From contig CALUJC010000006.1 of the NCBI GenBank assembly GCA_944320865.1, positions 32,444-96,443 on the forward strand: a stretch of 64,000 nucleotides of DNA. Reading direction: 5' to 3'. Under the pieces are notes generated by a model. It made no database searches. It saw only the letters and a list, made by a program, of their open reading frames with translations, and was not told the origin of the DNA. Below are positions 26,999-36,322 of the stretch, piece after piece. This DNA comes from an uncultured Bacteroides sp. Its GTDB lineage: Bacteria; Bacteroidota; Bacteroidia; Bacteroidales; Bacteroidaceae. Every line of letters begins with the position of its first letter. Positions within the stretch are counted from its first letter, which is position 1. The position numbers were made by a program, and so were the translations under genes.

Positions 26999-27661
26999 TT
27001 ACTTCTTTATCAAAACTTCATCTACCATGCCATATTCTTTGGCTTCTTGGGCAGTCATCCAATAATCACGATCTGAATCGGCCCATACCTTATCAAAAGG
27101 TGTATGAGAATGGTCTGCAATGATAGTATAAAGTTCTTTCTTCAATTTTTGTATTTCACGAGCTGTAATTTCAATGTCCGACGCCTGCCCTTGGGCTCCC
27201 CCCATAGGCTGATGAATCATCACACGCGAATGGGTCAATGCAGAGCGTTTACCTTCGGCTCCCGCCACCAACAATACAGCAGCCATACTTGCAGCCATAC
27301 CTGTACAAATGGTAGCGACATCACTGCTAATGAATTGCATCGTGTCATAAATGCCCAAACCGGCATACACCGAACCACCCGGAGAATTGATATAAATAGA
27401 AATGTCTTTGCCTGGGTCTACCGAATCCAAATAAAGCAACTGAGCCTGCAATGTATTGGCCGCATAATCATCAATCTGGGTACCCAAAAAGATAATACGA
27501 TCCATCATCAAACGCGAAAACACATCAAGCTGTGTCACATTAAGCTGGCGCTCTTCCAAAATATAAGGATTTAAATAACTAGCCTGAGACTTGATGACAT
27601 CATCCAGTACATGGCCATTCATACCTAAATGCTTGGTCGCATATTTTCTAAAATCATCCAT
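26999..27661 (-). CDS. clpP: ClpP, proteolytic subunit of the ClpXP protease
   Basis: A 220-residue serine peptidase that forms the 14-mer chamber of ClpXP. The nucleophile is Ser125 in GMAAS, the base is His150 in MIHQPMGG, and an Asp follows in the ADSDRDYW region. It is directly upstream of clpX with its own -7 box. The gene upstream is a MATE transporter; no trigger-factor gene is next to it in this window. Confidence 0.97.
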   Translation of the reverse strand: MDDFRKYATKHLGMNGHVLDDVIKSQASYLNPYILEERQLNVTQLDVFSRLMMDRIIFLGTQIDDYAANTLQAQLLYLDSVDPGKDISIYINSPGGSVYAGLGIYDTMQFISSDVATICTGMAASMAAVLLVAGAEGKRSALTHSRVMIHQPMGGAQGQASDIEITAREIQKLKKELYTIIADHSHTPFDKVWADSDRDYWMTAQEAKEYGMVDEVLIKK

Positions 27662-27734
27662 AATCTTTTTACTGAGATTTTATTTTTCATATCATTAATG
27701 TTCCCAACCGCTAAACTTAGCAGAAATTGGAGTG

Positions 27735-27742
27735 CAAAGTTA
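27735..27742 (-). promoter_or_regulatory. clpPX promoter, -7 box
   Basis: TAACTTTG on the minus strand, about 74 bp before the clpP start; a T-rich -33 region lies about 20 bp upstream. Confidence 0.65.
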
Positions 27743-27789
27743 CAAAAATGTACTAAAAAACGATAGCTTTAAACAGAATATATTGCCCA

Positions 27790-29190
27790 TTATTTCCTGA
27801 ATACACACTTTAAGCGGGCAAGAAAAATAGTACCACGAAAACAAAGTTCAAGACACATGGCCAACCATACACCTTTCAACCCCATCGTCGGGGCAAGCCA
27901 AGCCGCCAACGTAAGCCGCACAGCCCAAATGCTGAAGAAATTCATCAGGCTGGGGATTATCGTTTTTCCCATCCCTACAAATACACTATAAGCGACAATG
28001 GCTGCTGCAAACATTGGCTCAGCAAAAGCTTCGATACGCAAAGCCTCTACTCCCAAGTCCAAAACTTCTGCATCCGGGGTCATTGTACCTATGATAAAAG
28101 GAGCACCCATATACATAAGAACTCCCATGATACCCATTACCGCCATACCCATGCCCACCGTAATGTAAGCGAACCGTTTGGTTAAGTCTTTGCGCCCAGC
28201 ACCATAACTCTGTCCTACCAAAGTAGTAGCTGCGTCAGCTATGCCATAGCCAGGCATATAACACAAGCTTTCCGCAGTTATGCCGAAGGAGTTGGCGGCT
28301 ATGGCAAAAATGCCTAAGGGAGCTACAATAACAGTTGTCATAATCTGCGCCCCACAAATCACCGCATGCTCTATACCCATAGGCAAACCTATGCGAACAG
28401 CATTTTTCAATGTCATCATTGTAGGACGAAAACGCCCTCGCACAGTAGTTAATTTCAAATCATTCGAACGGGTGCATAGATACCATAACAAAATTGCAGC
28501 TACCACCAGCTCGGCAAATCCCGTTCCCAAAGCCGCTCCTTCCACCCCCCAGCCGGCTCCCGGCACCCAAAGCGTATAGCCTCCCCATTCCACTTCACGG
28601 GAAGGAAATATCAGGAAAAAATTGAATACCACATCCAATGCACACATCAACACGCTCAGTATACTAGGAATCCGCATGTTACCACTATACCGAAGCATGC
28701 TGCTAGAAAGGACATAAAGCTGGAATACAGGAAGGAAAGATGCATAAATCAAGAAATAAAGTGATGAATCCTTGCGAATAGCTTCATCGCCTCCCAACCA
28801 TACCGGCAATGAACCACTGATAAGCACACCCACCATGCCCCATATTAATCCGAACAAGCCTACAGCCACCAGCGCCTGCCGCAAAATGGAACGTGCCTTC
28901 TGCATATCGCCCGCCCCGATGGCATGTGCAACCTGCACGGAAAAACCGGTAGCTGCCGCCGAGCACGTACCGCTGAACAACCAGGTAGTCGTGGAAATCA
29001 ATCCGATGGAAGCTGCCGCATTCGCGCCCAAGCTTCCCACCATGGCAGCATCGATATATTGCATCACAATGGAAGACAATTGCGCCATGATGGCCGGGAT
29101 GCTGAGAAACAAAGTAAGTTTCAACTGCTGCCCAAGCGTCATGGGTTGCCCTAATCGAATTAATGCAAGCAGGTCGTTCGAAGAAGTCAT
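27790..29190 (-). CDS. MATE-family multidrug/Na+ antiporter
   Basis: A 466-residue inner-membrane exporter with twelve predicted helices in two homologous halves. The N-terminal SIPAIMAQLSSIVMQYIDAAMVG segment and an internal GLPMGIEHAVICGAQIMT segment are the MATE repeats. Proteins of this family expel cationic drugs or metabolites against Na+ or H+. The start at 29190 is an ATG (MTSSNDLL...); the open frame begins two codons earlier at a TTG. The substrate is not predictable. Confidence 0.88.
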   Translation of the reverse strand: MTSSNDLLALIRLGQPMTLGQQLKLTLFLSIPAIMAQLSSIVMQYIDAAMVGSLGANAAASIGLISTTTWLFSGTCSAAATGFSVQVAHAIGAGDMQKARSILRQALVAVGLFGLIWGMVGVLISGSLPVWLGGDEAIRKDSSLYFLIYASFLPVFQLYVLSSSMLRYSGNMRIPSILSVLMCALDVVFNFFLIFPSREVEWGGYTLWVPGAGWGVEGAALGTGFAELVVAAILLWYLCTRSNDLKLTTVRGRFRPTMMTLKNAVRIGLPMGIEHAVICGAQIMTTVIVAPLGIFAIAANSFGITAESLCYMPGYGIADAATTLVGQSYGAGRKDLTKRFAYITVGMGMAVMGIMGVLMYMGAPFIIGTMTPDAEVLDLGVEALRIEAFAEPMFAAAIVAYSVFVGMGKTIIPSLMNFFSIWAVRLTLAAWLAPTMGLKGVWLAMCLELCFRGTIFLARLKCVFRK

Positions 29191-29206
29191 ATACAACTAA
29201 AAGAAA

Positions 29207-29250
29207 GGAAGCCAACCTTGCATGTAACATGTAAAAGGTTGGCCTTCTTC
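29207..29250 (-). terminator. Terminator of the POT transporter gene
   Basis: On the minus strand GAAGGCCAACCTT pairs with AAGGTTGGCTTC around a 15-nt loop, followed by a T-rich stretch, just after the POT stop and before the MATE start. Confidence 0.75.
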
Positions 29251-29271
29251 TAATTTATAATAAGCAAGTTG

Positions 29272-30936
29272 TTATTTTGTGGCCGACTCGAGTTTCTTCA
29301 TGATTGAGAATATAAAGAGAGCCGACAACAAGCAAAGCGAAATAAGGAGAGTCCAAATGCCCCACAACGGAAGCTTGTCCCACAACAGCCCAGGTATGGA
29401 TACCAGATAGTTACCCACAGCCGTAGCAGCAAACCAACAGCCCATCATGGCACCCTTGTACTTGGGAGGAGCGACTTTCGACACGAACGAGATGCCCATG
29501 GGCGAAAGCAACAACTCGGCAAACGTCAGTACCAGATAAGTGGATATCAACCAGTTGGGCGACACAAGCACATCGCTCACCGTACCTCCCAGTTCGGCAG
29601 GAGAAGCAAGGCCGAACGAACCGACCGTAAGTATCAGGAAACCGGCTGCTGCCACCAGCATGCCCAGCCCTATCTTGCGGGGAGCCGAAGGTTCCTTGCC
29701 CTTCGAAGCCAATGCGCTGAAGATAGCTAGGGAGAACGGCGTAAGCGCTACCACGAAGAACGGATTAAACTGCTGGAAGTCGGATGGCTGGATAGACACC
29801 TCGCCCGGCAACGACGTGTAAATGCCTGCGACACCGCACCACAGGGCCAACGTGACAGCGCCCAAAATAACCTTTGTACGTACCACCTTGGCCTGGAAGG
29901 CACTGAACAGCGTATAAATGGAAATGGCTATGAGCACCAGTCCCCATACGTTGAAACCGATGCGGGTAAACCCTTCGGCAATGTTCGACGTATAGTCGCG
30001 GGCAAAGATGGTCATCGTAGCACCGTTCTGGTGGAAGGCCATCCAGAAGAACACCACCACGGCAAATACCAGCAACAGGGCCGTGATACGGCTCTTGGTC
30101 TGGGCGGGGGTAAGTTCCATTTCCTCAATGTGGTTAGCCTGAGCCTGCTTGGAGTTGACATCGGCGTGCTTGAACCACGAACGGCAACCGTAATAGATGG
30201 CGACGGAAAGCAGCAGAGACACACAGGCTACGGCAAACCCGTAGTTGTAGGCCTCCGAAAGCCTTTCGATGTAGTAGCTGCTGAATGTGGGCAAGTCCAT
30301 ACCCGCAGCCCCGTCCATGGATGCAGCCAGGGTTGACAGTTTGTCGGCATTGTCGGGCGAGATGACCCCGTCAAGGCACTGATGAGCCAAGGAAGGGATG
30401 TTGGCGTCGTAAAACAGGCCGCCTTTCTCCAGGAAGAAGTTGGTGATGCTCTTTGCCATCGAGGGGGCGAACATGGCGCCGATGTTGATGGCCATATAGA
30501 ACAGGCTGAACGCGGCGTCACGCTTCGACGAGTATTTCGGATCATCGTAGAGGTTGCCCACCATGACCTGCAAGTTGCCTTTGAACAGACCCGTGCCAAT
30601 GGCTATCAGAGCCAGCGCACCAAACATCAACACCTTGCCTGCAATGCCAGCCTCTGTAGGGATGGCTAAGCACAGGTAGCCTGCAAACATCACGCCGATG
30701 CCGAGCGTGACACACTTGCCGAACCCTATCTTGTCGGCAAGGATGCCTCCAAACAAAGGCATGAAATACACGGCAGCAAGGAAAATGGAATAAATCTGCG
30801 TAGCAACTGCCGCGCTGAAACCGAACTTCGCCTGGATGAACAGCAGAAAGATGGCGAGCATCGTGTAGTAACCGAAACGCTCACCCGTATTAGCAAGCGC
30901 CAAGGCATATAGCCCCTTAGGTTGTCCTTCAAACAT
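29272..30936 (-). CDS. POT-family proton-coupled peptide transporter
   Basis: A 554-residue inner-membrane di-/tripeptide:H+ symporter of the PTR2 family. The family signature near the N-terminus is present as NTGERFGYYTMLAIFLLF (ExxERxxYY-type, residues ~16-33), with the conserved GLFKGNLQVMVGNLY segment in helix 4-5 and AELLLSPMGISFVSKVAPPKYKGAMMG near the C-terminus. An extended central loop is typical of Bacteroidetes members. A -7 box precedes it and a hairpin terminator follows. Confidence 0.9.
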   Translation of the reverse strand: MFEGQPKGLYALALANTGERFGYYTMLAIFLLFIQAKFGFSAAVATQIYSIFLAAVYFMPLFGGILADKIGFGKCVTLGIGVMFAGYLCLAIPTEAGIAGKVLMFGALALIAIGTGLFKGNLQVMVGNLYDDPKYSSKRDAAFSLFYMAINIGAMFAPSMAKSITNFFLEKGGLFYDANIPSLAHQCLDGVISPDNADKLSTLAASMDGAAGMDLPTFSSYYIERLSEAYNYGFAVACVSLLLSVAIYYGCRSWFKHADVNSKQAQANHIEEMELTPAQTKSRITALLLVFAVVVFFWMAFHQNGATMTIFARDYTSNIAEGFTRIGFNVWGLVLIAISIYTLFSAFQAKVVRTKVILGAVTLALWCGVAGIYTSLPGEVSIQPSDFQQFNPFFVVALTPFSLAIFSALASKGKEPSAPRKIGLGMLVAAAGFLILTVGSFGLASPAELGGTVSDVLVSPNWLISTYLVLTFAELLLSPMGISFVSKVAPPKYKGAMMGCWFAATAVGNYLVSIPGLLWDKLPLWGIWTLLISLCLLSALFIFSIMKKLESATK

Positions 30937-30981
30937 ATTACTTTATCATTTAAGATTAATAAAACGGATTATTTTGACGGA

Positions 30982-30989
30982 CAAAGGTA
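30982..30989 (-). promoter_or_regulatory. POT transporter promoter, -7 box
   Basis: TACCTTTG on the minus strand, about 46 bp before the start codon, with T-rich sequence at the -33 position. Confidence 0.65.
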
Positions 30990-31030
30990 ATAAAAAAAAT
31001 GAAAGAAAACCCCGAATCTCCACCATAACA

Positions 31031-31064
31031 CAAAAAAGCAGCTACAATTACTTGTAACTGCTTT
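31031..31064 (-). terminator. tRNA-Gly terminator
   Basis: Minus-strand stem AAGCAG-TTACAA with TTGTAGCTGCTT on a GTAA loop, ending in a run of six T, directly after the tRNA-Gly. Confidence 0.8.
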
Positions 31065-31076
31065 ATTTTCAACACG

Positions 31077-31149
31077 AGCGGCAAGCGAGGTTCGAACTCG
31101 TGACCCTCAGCTTGGGAAGCTGATGCTCTACCAACTGAGCTATTGCCGC
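31077..31149 (-). tRNA. tRNA-Gly (anticodon CCC)
   Basis: Full cloverleaf: acceptor GCGGCAA/TTGCCGC, D arm GCTCAGTTGGTAGAGC, anticodon arm TCAGC-TTCCCAA-GCTGA with anticodon CCC (reads GGG), and T loop TTCGAAC. The 3' CCA is not encoded. A -7 box TACCTTTG at 31186-31193 precedes it and a terminator follows, so it is a stand-alone gene. Confidence 0.96.
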
Positions 31150-31185
31150 AATAAAATCTGCACTAGTTCCTTTTGGAAAACGCGA

Positions 31186-31193
31186 CAAAGGTA
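31186..31193 (-). promoter_or_regulatory. tRNA-Gly promoter, -7 box
   Basis: TACCTTTG on the minus strand, 37 bp before the mature tRNA 5' end. Confidence 0.65.
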
Positions 31194-31256
31194 ATAAAAT
31201 CCTGCCAAATACTACAAGTATTCTCCGCTTTATTTTTTGTTTTCCATGCAGATTGC

Positions 31257-31287
31257 TTGTTTCTGATACAAGAATAGAGTACTTTTG
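31257..31287 (+). promoter_or_regulatory. cobU operon promoter
   Basis: -33 TTG at 31257-31259, 20 bp spacer, -7 TACTTTTG at 31280-31287. The start codon follows 18 bp later, leaving a leader of about ten nucleotides with no room for a cobalamin riboswitch. Confidence 0.75.
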
Positions 31288-31304
31288 TCCCATAACATGA
31301 TAAT

Positions 31305-31820
31305 ATGGAACGACAAATCATACTTATTACTGGAGGCTCACGCTCGGGAAAAAGCACCTATGCGGAAAAATTAGCACTCAGTCTCTCCGATTCTCCCGTT
31401 TATATGGCAACGGCGCGCATTTGGGATGAAGAGTTCAGGCAACGCGTCATCGCCCACCAACAACGCCGAGGTCCCGAATGGTCAAATATTGAAGAAAACA
31501 AATACTTAAGCCAACATGCATTGGCAGAAAAGGTGGTCCTGGTAGACTGCGTAACGTTATGGTGCACCAATTTCTTCTTCGACCTTAATGCTGATGTACA
31601 AGTAGCATTGGATGCTCTCCAAAAGGAGTTTGACTTGCTAACACGACAAAATGCCATCTTCATCTTCGTCACCAATGAAATAGGGATGGGAGGCGTTTCT
31701 CCCAATGAAATCCAACGCAAATTTACTGATGTGCAGGGATGGATGAATCAATACATAGCCGCCCGGGCAGACAAAGTAATTTGCATGATTTCCGGCATTC
31801 CCTTGCAAATTAAACCTTAA
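31305..31820 (+). CDS. cobU: Adenosylcobinamide kinase / adenosylcobinamide-phosphate guanylyltransferase
   Basis: A 171-residue bifunctional enzyme: it phosphorylates adenosylcobinamide and then transfers GMP to give AdoCbi-GDP, the substrate of CobS. The P-loop is GGSRSGKS (residues 10-17); His51 in IAHQQRRG is the family's GMP-accepting histidine; VDCVTLW and NEIGMGGVSP are conserved blocks. First gene of cobU-cobT-cobS-cobC. Confidence 0.95.
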   Translation: MERQIILITGGSRSGKSTYAEKLALSLSDSPVYMATARIWDEEFRQRVIAHQQRRGPEWSNIEENKYLSQHALAEKVVLVDCVTLWCTNFFFDLNADVQVALDALQKEFDLLTRQNAIFIFVTNEIGMGGVSPNEIQRKFTDVQGWMNQYIAARADKVICMISGIPLQIKP

Positions 31821-31842
31821 AACAAAATCTATACATTAATAT

Positions 31843-32889
31843 ATGAATATCCCTGTTACTTTCCACATCACGTTGCCGGATGAAGCCATCAAGGCTAAAC
31901 TGACAGACAAAATAAACAACCTAACCAAACCTAAAGGGTCCTTAGGAAGGCTGGAAGAATTGGCTTTGCAAATCGGCCTGATACAACAGACCTTGACACC
32001 CGCCCTACGACATCCACAAAACATTATATTTGCTGCCGACCATGGCATTGTGGACGAGGGTGTAAGCCTGTCTCCCAAAGAAGTAACCTGGCAACAAATC
32101 AGCAACTTCCTGCACGGAGGAGCGGGGGTCAACTTCTTATGTCGCCAGCACGGCTTTGACTTGAGAATTGTGGACGCAGGAGTAGATTACGATCTGCCCC
32201 AAGACAAAGGCATCATCAATTTGAAAGTACGGCGAGGCACCCGAAACTACCTGCACGGTCCTGCCATGACTGAGGAGGAAGCCGCCCTTTGCCTGGAGAG
32301 AGGTGCCGAAGTGGTGATCCGTTGCCATGAAGAAGGTAGCAACATCCTCAGCTTCGGAGAGATGGGTATAGGCAACACATCTTCTTCCTCCCTATGGATG
32401 AGCTTCTTAACCGGCATCCCGCTAGCACAATGCGTGGGGGCAGGAAGCGGATTAAACACCGAAGGTATCCGGCATAAATACGAAGTATTGAACCAAGCCA
32501 TGCACAATTATGGGGGCGACGGTTCGCCTGTCGACATTATCCGATGGTTTGGCGGACTGGAAATGGTCATGGCTATAGGAGCCATGCTACAGGCTGCCCA
32601 ACTAAAGATGATTATATTGGTAGACGGATTCATCATGACAAGCTGCATCTTAGCGGCCTCACGCCTGTATCCCGAAGTGTTGCCCTATGCCATCTTTGGG
32701 CATTGCGGAGATGAATCAGGCCACCGGTTGCTGCTTAACGCCCTACACGCCAACCCCTTACTCGGCTTAGGTTTACGCCTTGGCGAAGGCACCGGAGCAA
32801 TTTGTGCTTATCCCATCGTAGACTCGGCTGTGCGGATGATCAACGAAATGGACAATTTCGCCCATGCTTCCATCACCAAATACTTCTAA
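31843..32889 (+). CDS. cobT: Nicotinate-nucleotide--dimethylbenzimidazole phosphoribosyltransferase
   Basis: A 348-residue enzyme that exchanges nicotinate of NaMN for the lower-ligand base, making alpha-ribazole phosphate. Family blocks are [10 protein letters not shown] (DMB pocket), [25 protein letters not shown] and LGEGTGA with the catalytic Glu315. Normal length. It lies 22 bp behind cobU. Its co-substrate NaMN is the product of PncB, encoded at 38105. Confidence 0.96.
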   Translation: MNIPVTFHITLPDEAIKAKLTDKINNLTKPKGSLGRLEELALQIGLIQQTLTPALRHPQNIIFAADHGIVDEGVSLSPKEVTWQQISNFLHGGAGVNFLCRQHGFDLRIVDAGVDYDLPQDKGIINLKVRRGTRNYLHGPAMTEEEAALCLERGAEVVIRCHEEGSNILSFGEMGIGNTSSSSLWMSFLTGIPLAQCVGAGSGLNTEGIRHKYEVLNQAMHNYGGDGSPVDIIRWFGGLEMVMAIGAMLQAAQLKMIILVDGFIMTSCILAASRLYPEVLPYAIFGHCGDESGHRLLLNALHANPLLGLGLRLGEGTGAICAYPIVDSAVRMINEMDNFAHASITKYF

Positions 32890-32892
32890 CTC

Positions 32893-33648
32893 ATGCACAC
32901 CTCCCATTTGCTTGCCGCCCTCATCTTCTTCACACGTCTGCCCTTTTGGAAGATAAATAAAAACCTGCCTGCAACACCCTTTAAACACATTGTACCCTAT
33001 TGGCCCATGACAGGATGGCTCACCGGAGGCATTATGGCCGGGGTGCTTTGGCTGACAGCACAAGTATTGCCTCTGTCTACCGCTTGGATACTAGCCATTG
33101 CCGCCCGACTGCTACTGACCGGATGCCTGCATGAAGACGGGCTTGCCGACTTCTTTGACGGTTTCGGAGGAGGAAGAACACGCGAACGGACACTTGCCAT
33201 CATGAAGGATTCGAGCATCGGGAGCTATGGTGTCATTGGCCTCGTGCTGTACTTTCTGCTCCTGACACAAGTCACCGCCATACCCTTGCCCGTACTCTGC
33301 GCAGTAGCTTTCAGCGCCGATAGTTGGAGCAAAGCATGCGCCTCACAGCTCATCAACCAACTGCCCTACGCCCGCAAAGAAGAGGAGAGTAAAGCCCACG
33401 TGGTGTACGACCACATGACCACAACCGAAACCTGCCTGGCTCTAGTGGCCGGAGCCTTGCCCCTGCTCCTATTACCTATCAAGCTATGGGTGGCGGCTTT
33501 CTTTCCCGTACTCACCTTTATCTGGCTCTGCCGATTGATGAAATGGCGCCTGCAAGGTTACACGGGGGATTGTTGCGGCGCCACGTTCCTACTTTGCGAA
33601 CTCTCCTTTTATCTAGGCGCCTTAATACTGTACTACGCATTTTTTTAA
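32893..33648 (+). CDS. cobS: Adenosylcobinamide-GDP ribazoletransferase (cobalamin-5'-phosphate synthase)
   Basis: A 251-residue integral membrane enzyme joining AdoCbi-GDP and alpha-ribazole (phosphate). FTRLPFWK lies near the N-terminus, and the metal-binding HEDGLADFFDGFGGG motif with MKDSSIGSYG near residues 78-115 is the CobS signature. Several hydrophobic helices follow. It starts 3 bp after the cobT stop. Confidence 0.95.
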   Translation: MHTSHLLAALIFFTRLPFWKINKNLPATPFKHIVPYWPMTGWLTGGIMAGVLWLTAQVLPLSTAWILAIAARLLLTGCLHEDGLADFFDGFGGGRTRERTLAIMKDSSIGSYGVIGLVLYFLLLTQVTAIPLPVLCAVAFSADSWSKACASQLINQLPYARKEEESKAHVVYDHMTTTETCLALVAGALPLLLLPIKLWVAAFFPVLTFIWLCRLMKWRLQGYTGDCCGATFLLCELSFYLGALILYYAFF

Positions 33649-33660
33649 ACATATAGAGAC

Positions 33661-34203
33661 ATGAATATCACCTTCATCCGCCACACCTCGGTCGACGTTC
33701 CACCCGGTGTGTGCTACGGGCAGACCGATGTACCCCTCCGATCAACTTTTCCCCAAGAAGCCGCCAATGTACGCATGCGCCTCCAGGCCTCTTTGGCGCA
33801 AGGCGAAGCGTTCGATCAGGTGTTTACTAGCCCTTTGAGTCGATGCACCCGCTTGGCCGAATATTGCGGTTATCGCGAAGCCAAGCGTGACCCTCGCCTG
33901 CTGGAACTGGACTTCGGTACCTGGGAGATGCAGCCCTTTGCCACAAATACTGATCCTCGGCTGGCGGAATGGTATGCCGACTATCTGCACATACCCGCCA
34001 CGGGAGGGGAATCATTTACCCAACAATACCGGCGCGTATCAGCTTTCCTTGACGAACTACGCACATGTCCCTATGACCGTGTGCTGGTCTTTTCCCACGG
34101 AGGCGTGCTGGTGTGCGCCCAAATTTACGTCGGCCTCACTACACCCGAAGAAGCTTTCTCCGCCCTCCCCGCGTATGGTGAAATGGTACACATCAACCTT
34201 TGA
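33661..34203 (+). CDS. cobC: Alpha-ribazole phosphatase (histidine phosphatase family)
   Basis: A 180-residue phosphoglycerate-mutase-like phosphatase that removes the phosphate of the ribazole or cobalamin phosphate at the end of the pathway. The phosphohistidine motif is IRHT (His8), and the second histidine is in FSHGGVLV. GVCYGQTDVPL after the first motif is typical of CobC. Last gene of the operon. The assignment rests on the domain and strongly on context. Confidence 0.88.
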   Translation: MNITFIRHTSVDVPPGVCYGQTDVPLRSTFPQEAANVRMRLQASLAQGEAFDQVFTSPLSRCTRLAEYCGYREAKRDPRLLELDFGTWEMQPFATNTDPRLAEWYADYLHIPATGGESFTQQYRRVSAFLDELRTCPYDRVLVFSHGGVLVCAQIYVGLTTPEEAFSALPAYGEMVHINL

Positions 34204-34319
34204 TCAACTTAATGTTGGCATTCTGCCCTAACCAAGCTTGACATTTAGCGAAGTTAAGTTCGCCTATTAACCACAACCAATCAGCCATTTAAAAAAGCAG
34301 ACCGAGTAAAGATACCTAT

Positions 34320-35285
34320 CTACCAGGATAGAACGAAAGTGGACAGCAGCATGACGATGAGCATCAACCCTTCGGCACGGCGATTGATGTGGATGGCAAC
34401 GTGCATGTCATGAGAGGTGAGAGGACGTTCGCTAATGCCGATATAAGGCTTCCATACCTCCTCGCCGAAGTAAAGGTGCGGCCCGCCGAATCGACATCCT
34501 AATATGCCAGCCAACGCTGCTTCGGGATAACCTGAATTTGGACTTGCATGCTGCCTTCCATAGTGCGCCACGAAGCTTAGAAGCGACGGGCGTCCAGCCG
34601 CAATGACCATGAGCAAAGCCGTGAGGCGAGCGGGGAAGAAATTAGCCACATCGTCCAAGTGGGCGGCAAAGCACCCTATCAGGCGATAGCGTTTATTACG
34701 GTATCCCACCATAGAGTCGAGCGTGTTCACCATCTTGTAGGCCATCATGCCAGGAACGCCTAACAGCCAATACCAAAAAAGCGGAGCAATGACCCCATCG
34801 CTTAGGTTTTCAGCCAAAGTCTCGAGAGCAGCGGTGCGCACCTCTTGGGCGGAAAGTGCTTCTGTGTCACGCCCTACAATGCGTGCCACTTGCCGACGCC
34901 CTTCATCCAAAGAACGGTCTACAGCAGAAAACACCGCGCGCACCTCCTTGATTAGAGTCGTCCCCGCCAAACAATAGAATATTAACAGGATTTGCAGGAT
35001 GAGCAACAAGGCAGGCGACCATCCCGCCACCCACCTAAGCACCAGTCTGGTGAAAAAGTACACCCCGAGCACTAATCCAACGGTCATCAACGCTCCCTTC
35101 AACACACGATATCCTCCCCGATTCAAGCGATGCTCCAGCCAAAAGATTGCCTTACCGAAGGCCACTACGGGATGGGGCAGCCAAACAGGGTCACCCAATA
35201 AACGATCGAGCAACCATCCGGCCAATAAAGGCAGATTGAATAAAAGCGTCAGATAGAAAGCAGTCAGCCAGGTATCCATAGTCAT
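34320..35285 (-). CDS. cbiB: Adenosylcobinamide-phosphate synthase
   Basis: A 321-residue inner-membrane protein that attaches aminopropanol phosphate to adenosylcobyric acid. WLLDRLLGDPVWLPHPVVAFG near the N-terminus, LSDGVIAPLFWY (~155) and NTLDSMVGYRNKRY (~185) are CbiB/CobD-family blocks. Its start overlaps the cobD stop by 4 bp (ATGA), so it is translationally coupled. Confidence 0.94.
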   Translation of the reverse strand: MTMDTWLTAFYLTLLFNLPLLAGWLLDRLLGDPVWLPHPVVAFGKAIFWLEHRLNRGGYRVLKGALMTVGLVLGVYFFTRLVLRWVAGWSPALLLILQILLIFYCLAGTTLIKEVRAVFSAVDRSLDEGRRQVARIVGRDTEALSAQEVRTAALETLAENLSDGVIAPLFWYWLLGVPGMMAYKMVNTLDSMVGYRNKRYRLIGCFAAHLDDVANFFPARLTALLMVIAAGRPSLLSFVAHYGRQHASPNSGYPEAALAGILGCRFGGPHLYFGEEVWKPYIGISERPLTSHDMHVAIHINRRAEGLMLIVMLLSTFVLSW

Positions 35286-36322
35286 TCCTCCTTCAGCCAG
35301 CAGCCAATGGCATTTACGAGTAACCGGTTTTCTTCATGCCCTCGGGTAGCTATACGGAAAAAGCGTTCGTCCAACCCATCGAAATTAGAAGCATCGCGTA
35401 TCAAGAATCCATACTTTTCAGCCAAATAATCCTTCAGCGCCGAAGCACGCCCCCCCATACGCAAATGCACCAGCATAAAATGAGTTTCGGTAGGCCAAAC
35501 CTCCAAGCCACCCAACGCACGGAGTGCACCGGCCAACCAACGGGCTTCTTCTAAACACGAAATGGTTTCTGCATGATAGAGAAAGGCTTCCTGCCCAGTC
35601 AAGAATAAGCCAGCCTCGATGGCCAACAGATTGACCGACCAAGGCATACGGTTCAGACGAAGGCGGGAAAGCAAGCCTTCATTGCCCGTAACATATCCTA
35701 AGCGAAGGCCTGGGATAGCATATCGCTTGGTCATGGAATGAAGTAGCAACACATTGGGATAGTTTACCCCCTCAGCAGGCGTAAACAACGGGCGAAGCGT
35801 AAAGCTCTCATACGACTGGTCAATGACGATGCATACACGGGGATTGTACCGGATGACTTCTTCCAGCCATACTTTGTCAACCACAGAGCCGGTTGGATTG
35901 TTCGGATTGCAAAGCCATAGCAGATCGGCATCATCGGGTAGTAGGAAGCCTTCACGCTCACCGGGCAAAGAATAAAGCGCAGAAACTATATGGCCGTGCA
36001 TGCGGCAAGCATCTGCATATTCGCTAAAGGTTGGTTGCAGTATATACGCCCGCGCCGGACGAAAAGTTTGCGCTATCAGATAGATAGCCTCTGTGGCTCC
36101 ATTAGTTACACAAACCTCATTGGCACGCAAACGATACAGGCTTGCCAAACGAGCTTCCAACGTATAAGGTTCGGGCTCAGGATAGCTTCCTATATGGTCG
36201 AGGCAATGACGCAAATGGGCTTTCAAACCAGATAAATCTGCGTTAGCATACACATTAGAGCTAAAGTTTGCAACAATGGGGCGAGTATATTTATACAAAT
36301 CGTCTCCGTGTCCTTCTATCAT
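35282..36322 (-). CDS. cobD: L-threonine-O-3-phosphate decarboxylase-type PLP enzyme
   Basis: A 346-residue fold-type I aminotransferase-like protein. In the cobalamin pathway it decarboxylates threonine phosphate to (R)-1-amino-2-propanol phosphate, the arm used by CbiB. CNPNNPTGS (~139) and the PLP lysine Lys199 in HSMTKRYAIPGLRLGYV are visible. Histidinol-phosphate aminotransferases look alike; the position between cbiP and cbiB with 4-bp overlaps on both sides decides for CobD. Confidence 0.9.
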   Translation of the reverse strand: MIEGHGDDLYKYTRPIVANFSSNVYANADLSGLKAHLRHCLDHIGSYPEPEPYTLEARLASLYRLRANEVCVTNGATEAIYLIAQTFRPARAYILQPTFSEYADACRMHGHIVSALYSLPGEREGFLLPDDADLLWLCNPNNPTGSVVDKVWLEEVIRYNPRVCIVIDQSYESFTLRPLFTPAEGVNYPNVLLLHSMTKRYAIPGLRLGYVTGNEGLLSRLRLNRMPWSVNLLAIEAGLFLTGQEAFLYHAETISCLEEARWLAGALRALGGLEVWPTETHFMLVHLRMGGRASALKDYLAEKYGFLIRDASNFDGLDERFFRIATRGHEENRLLVNAIGCWLKEE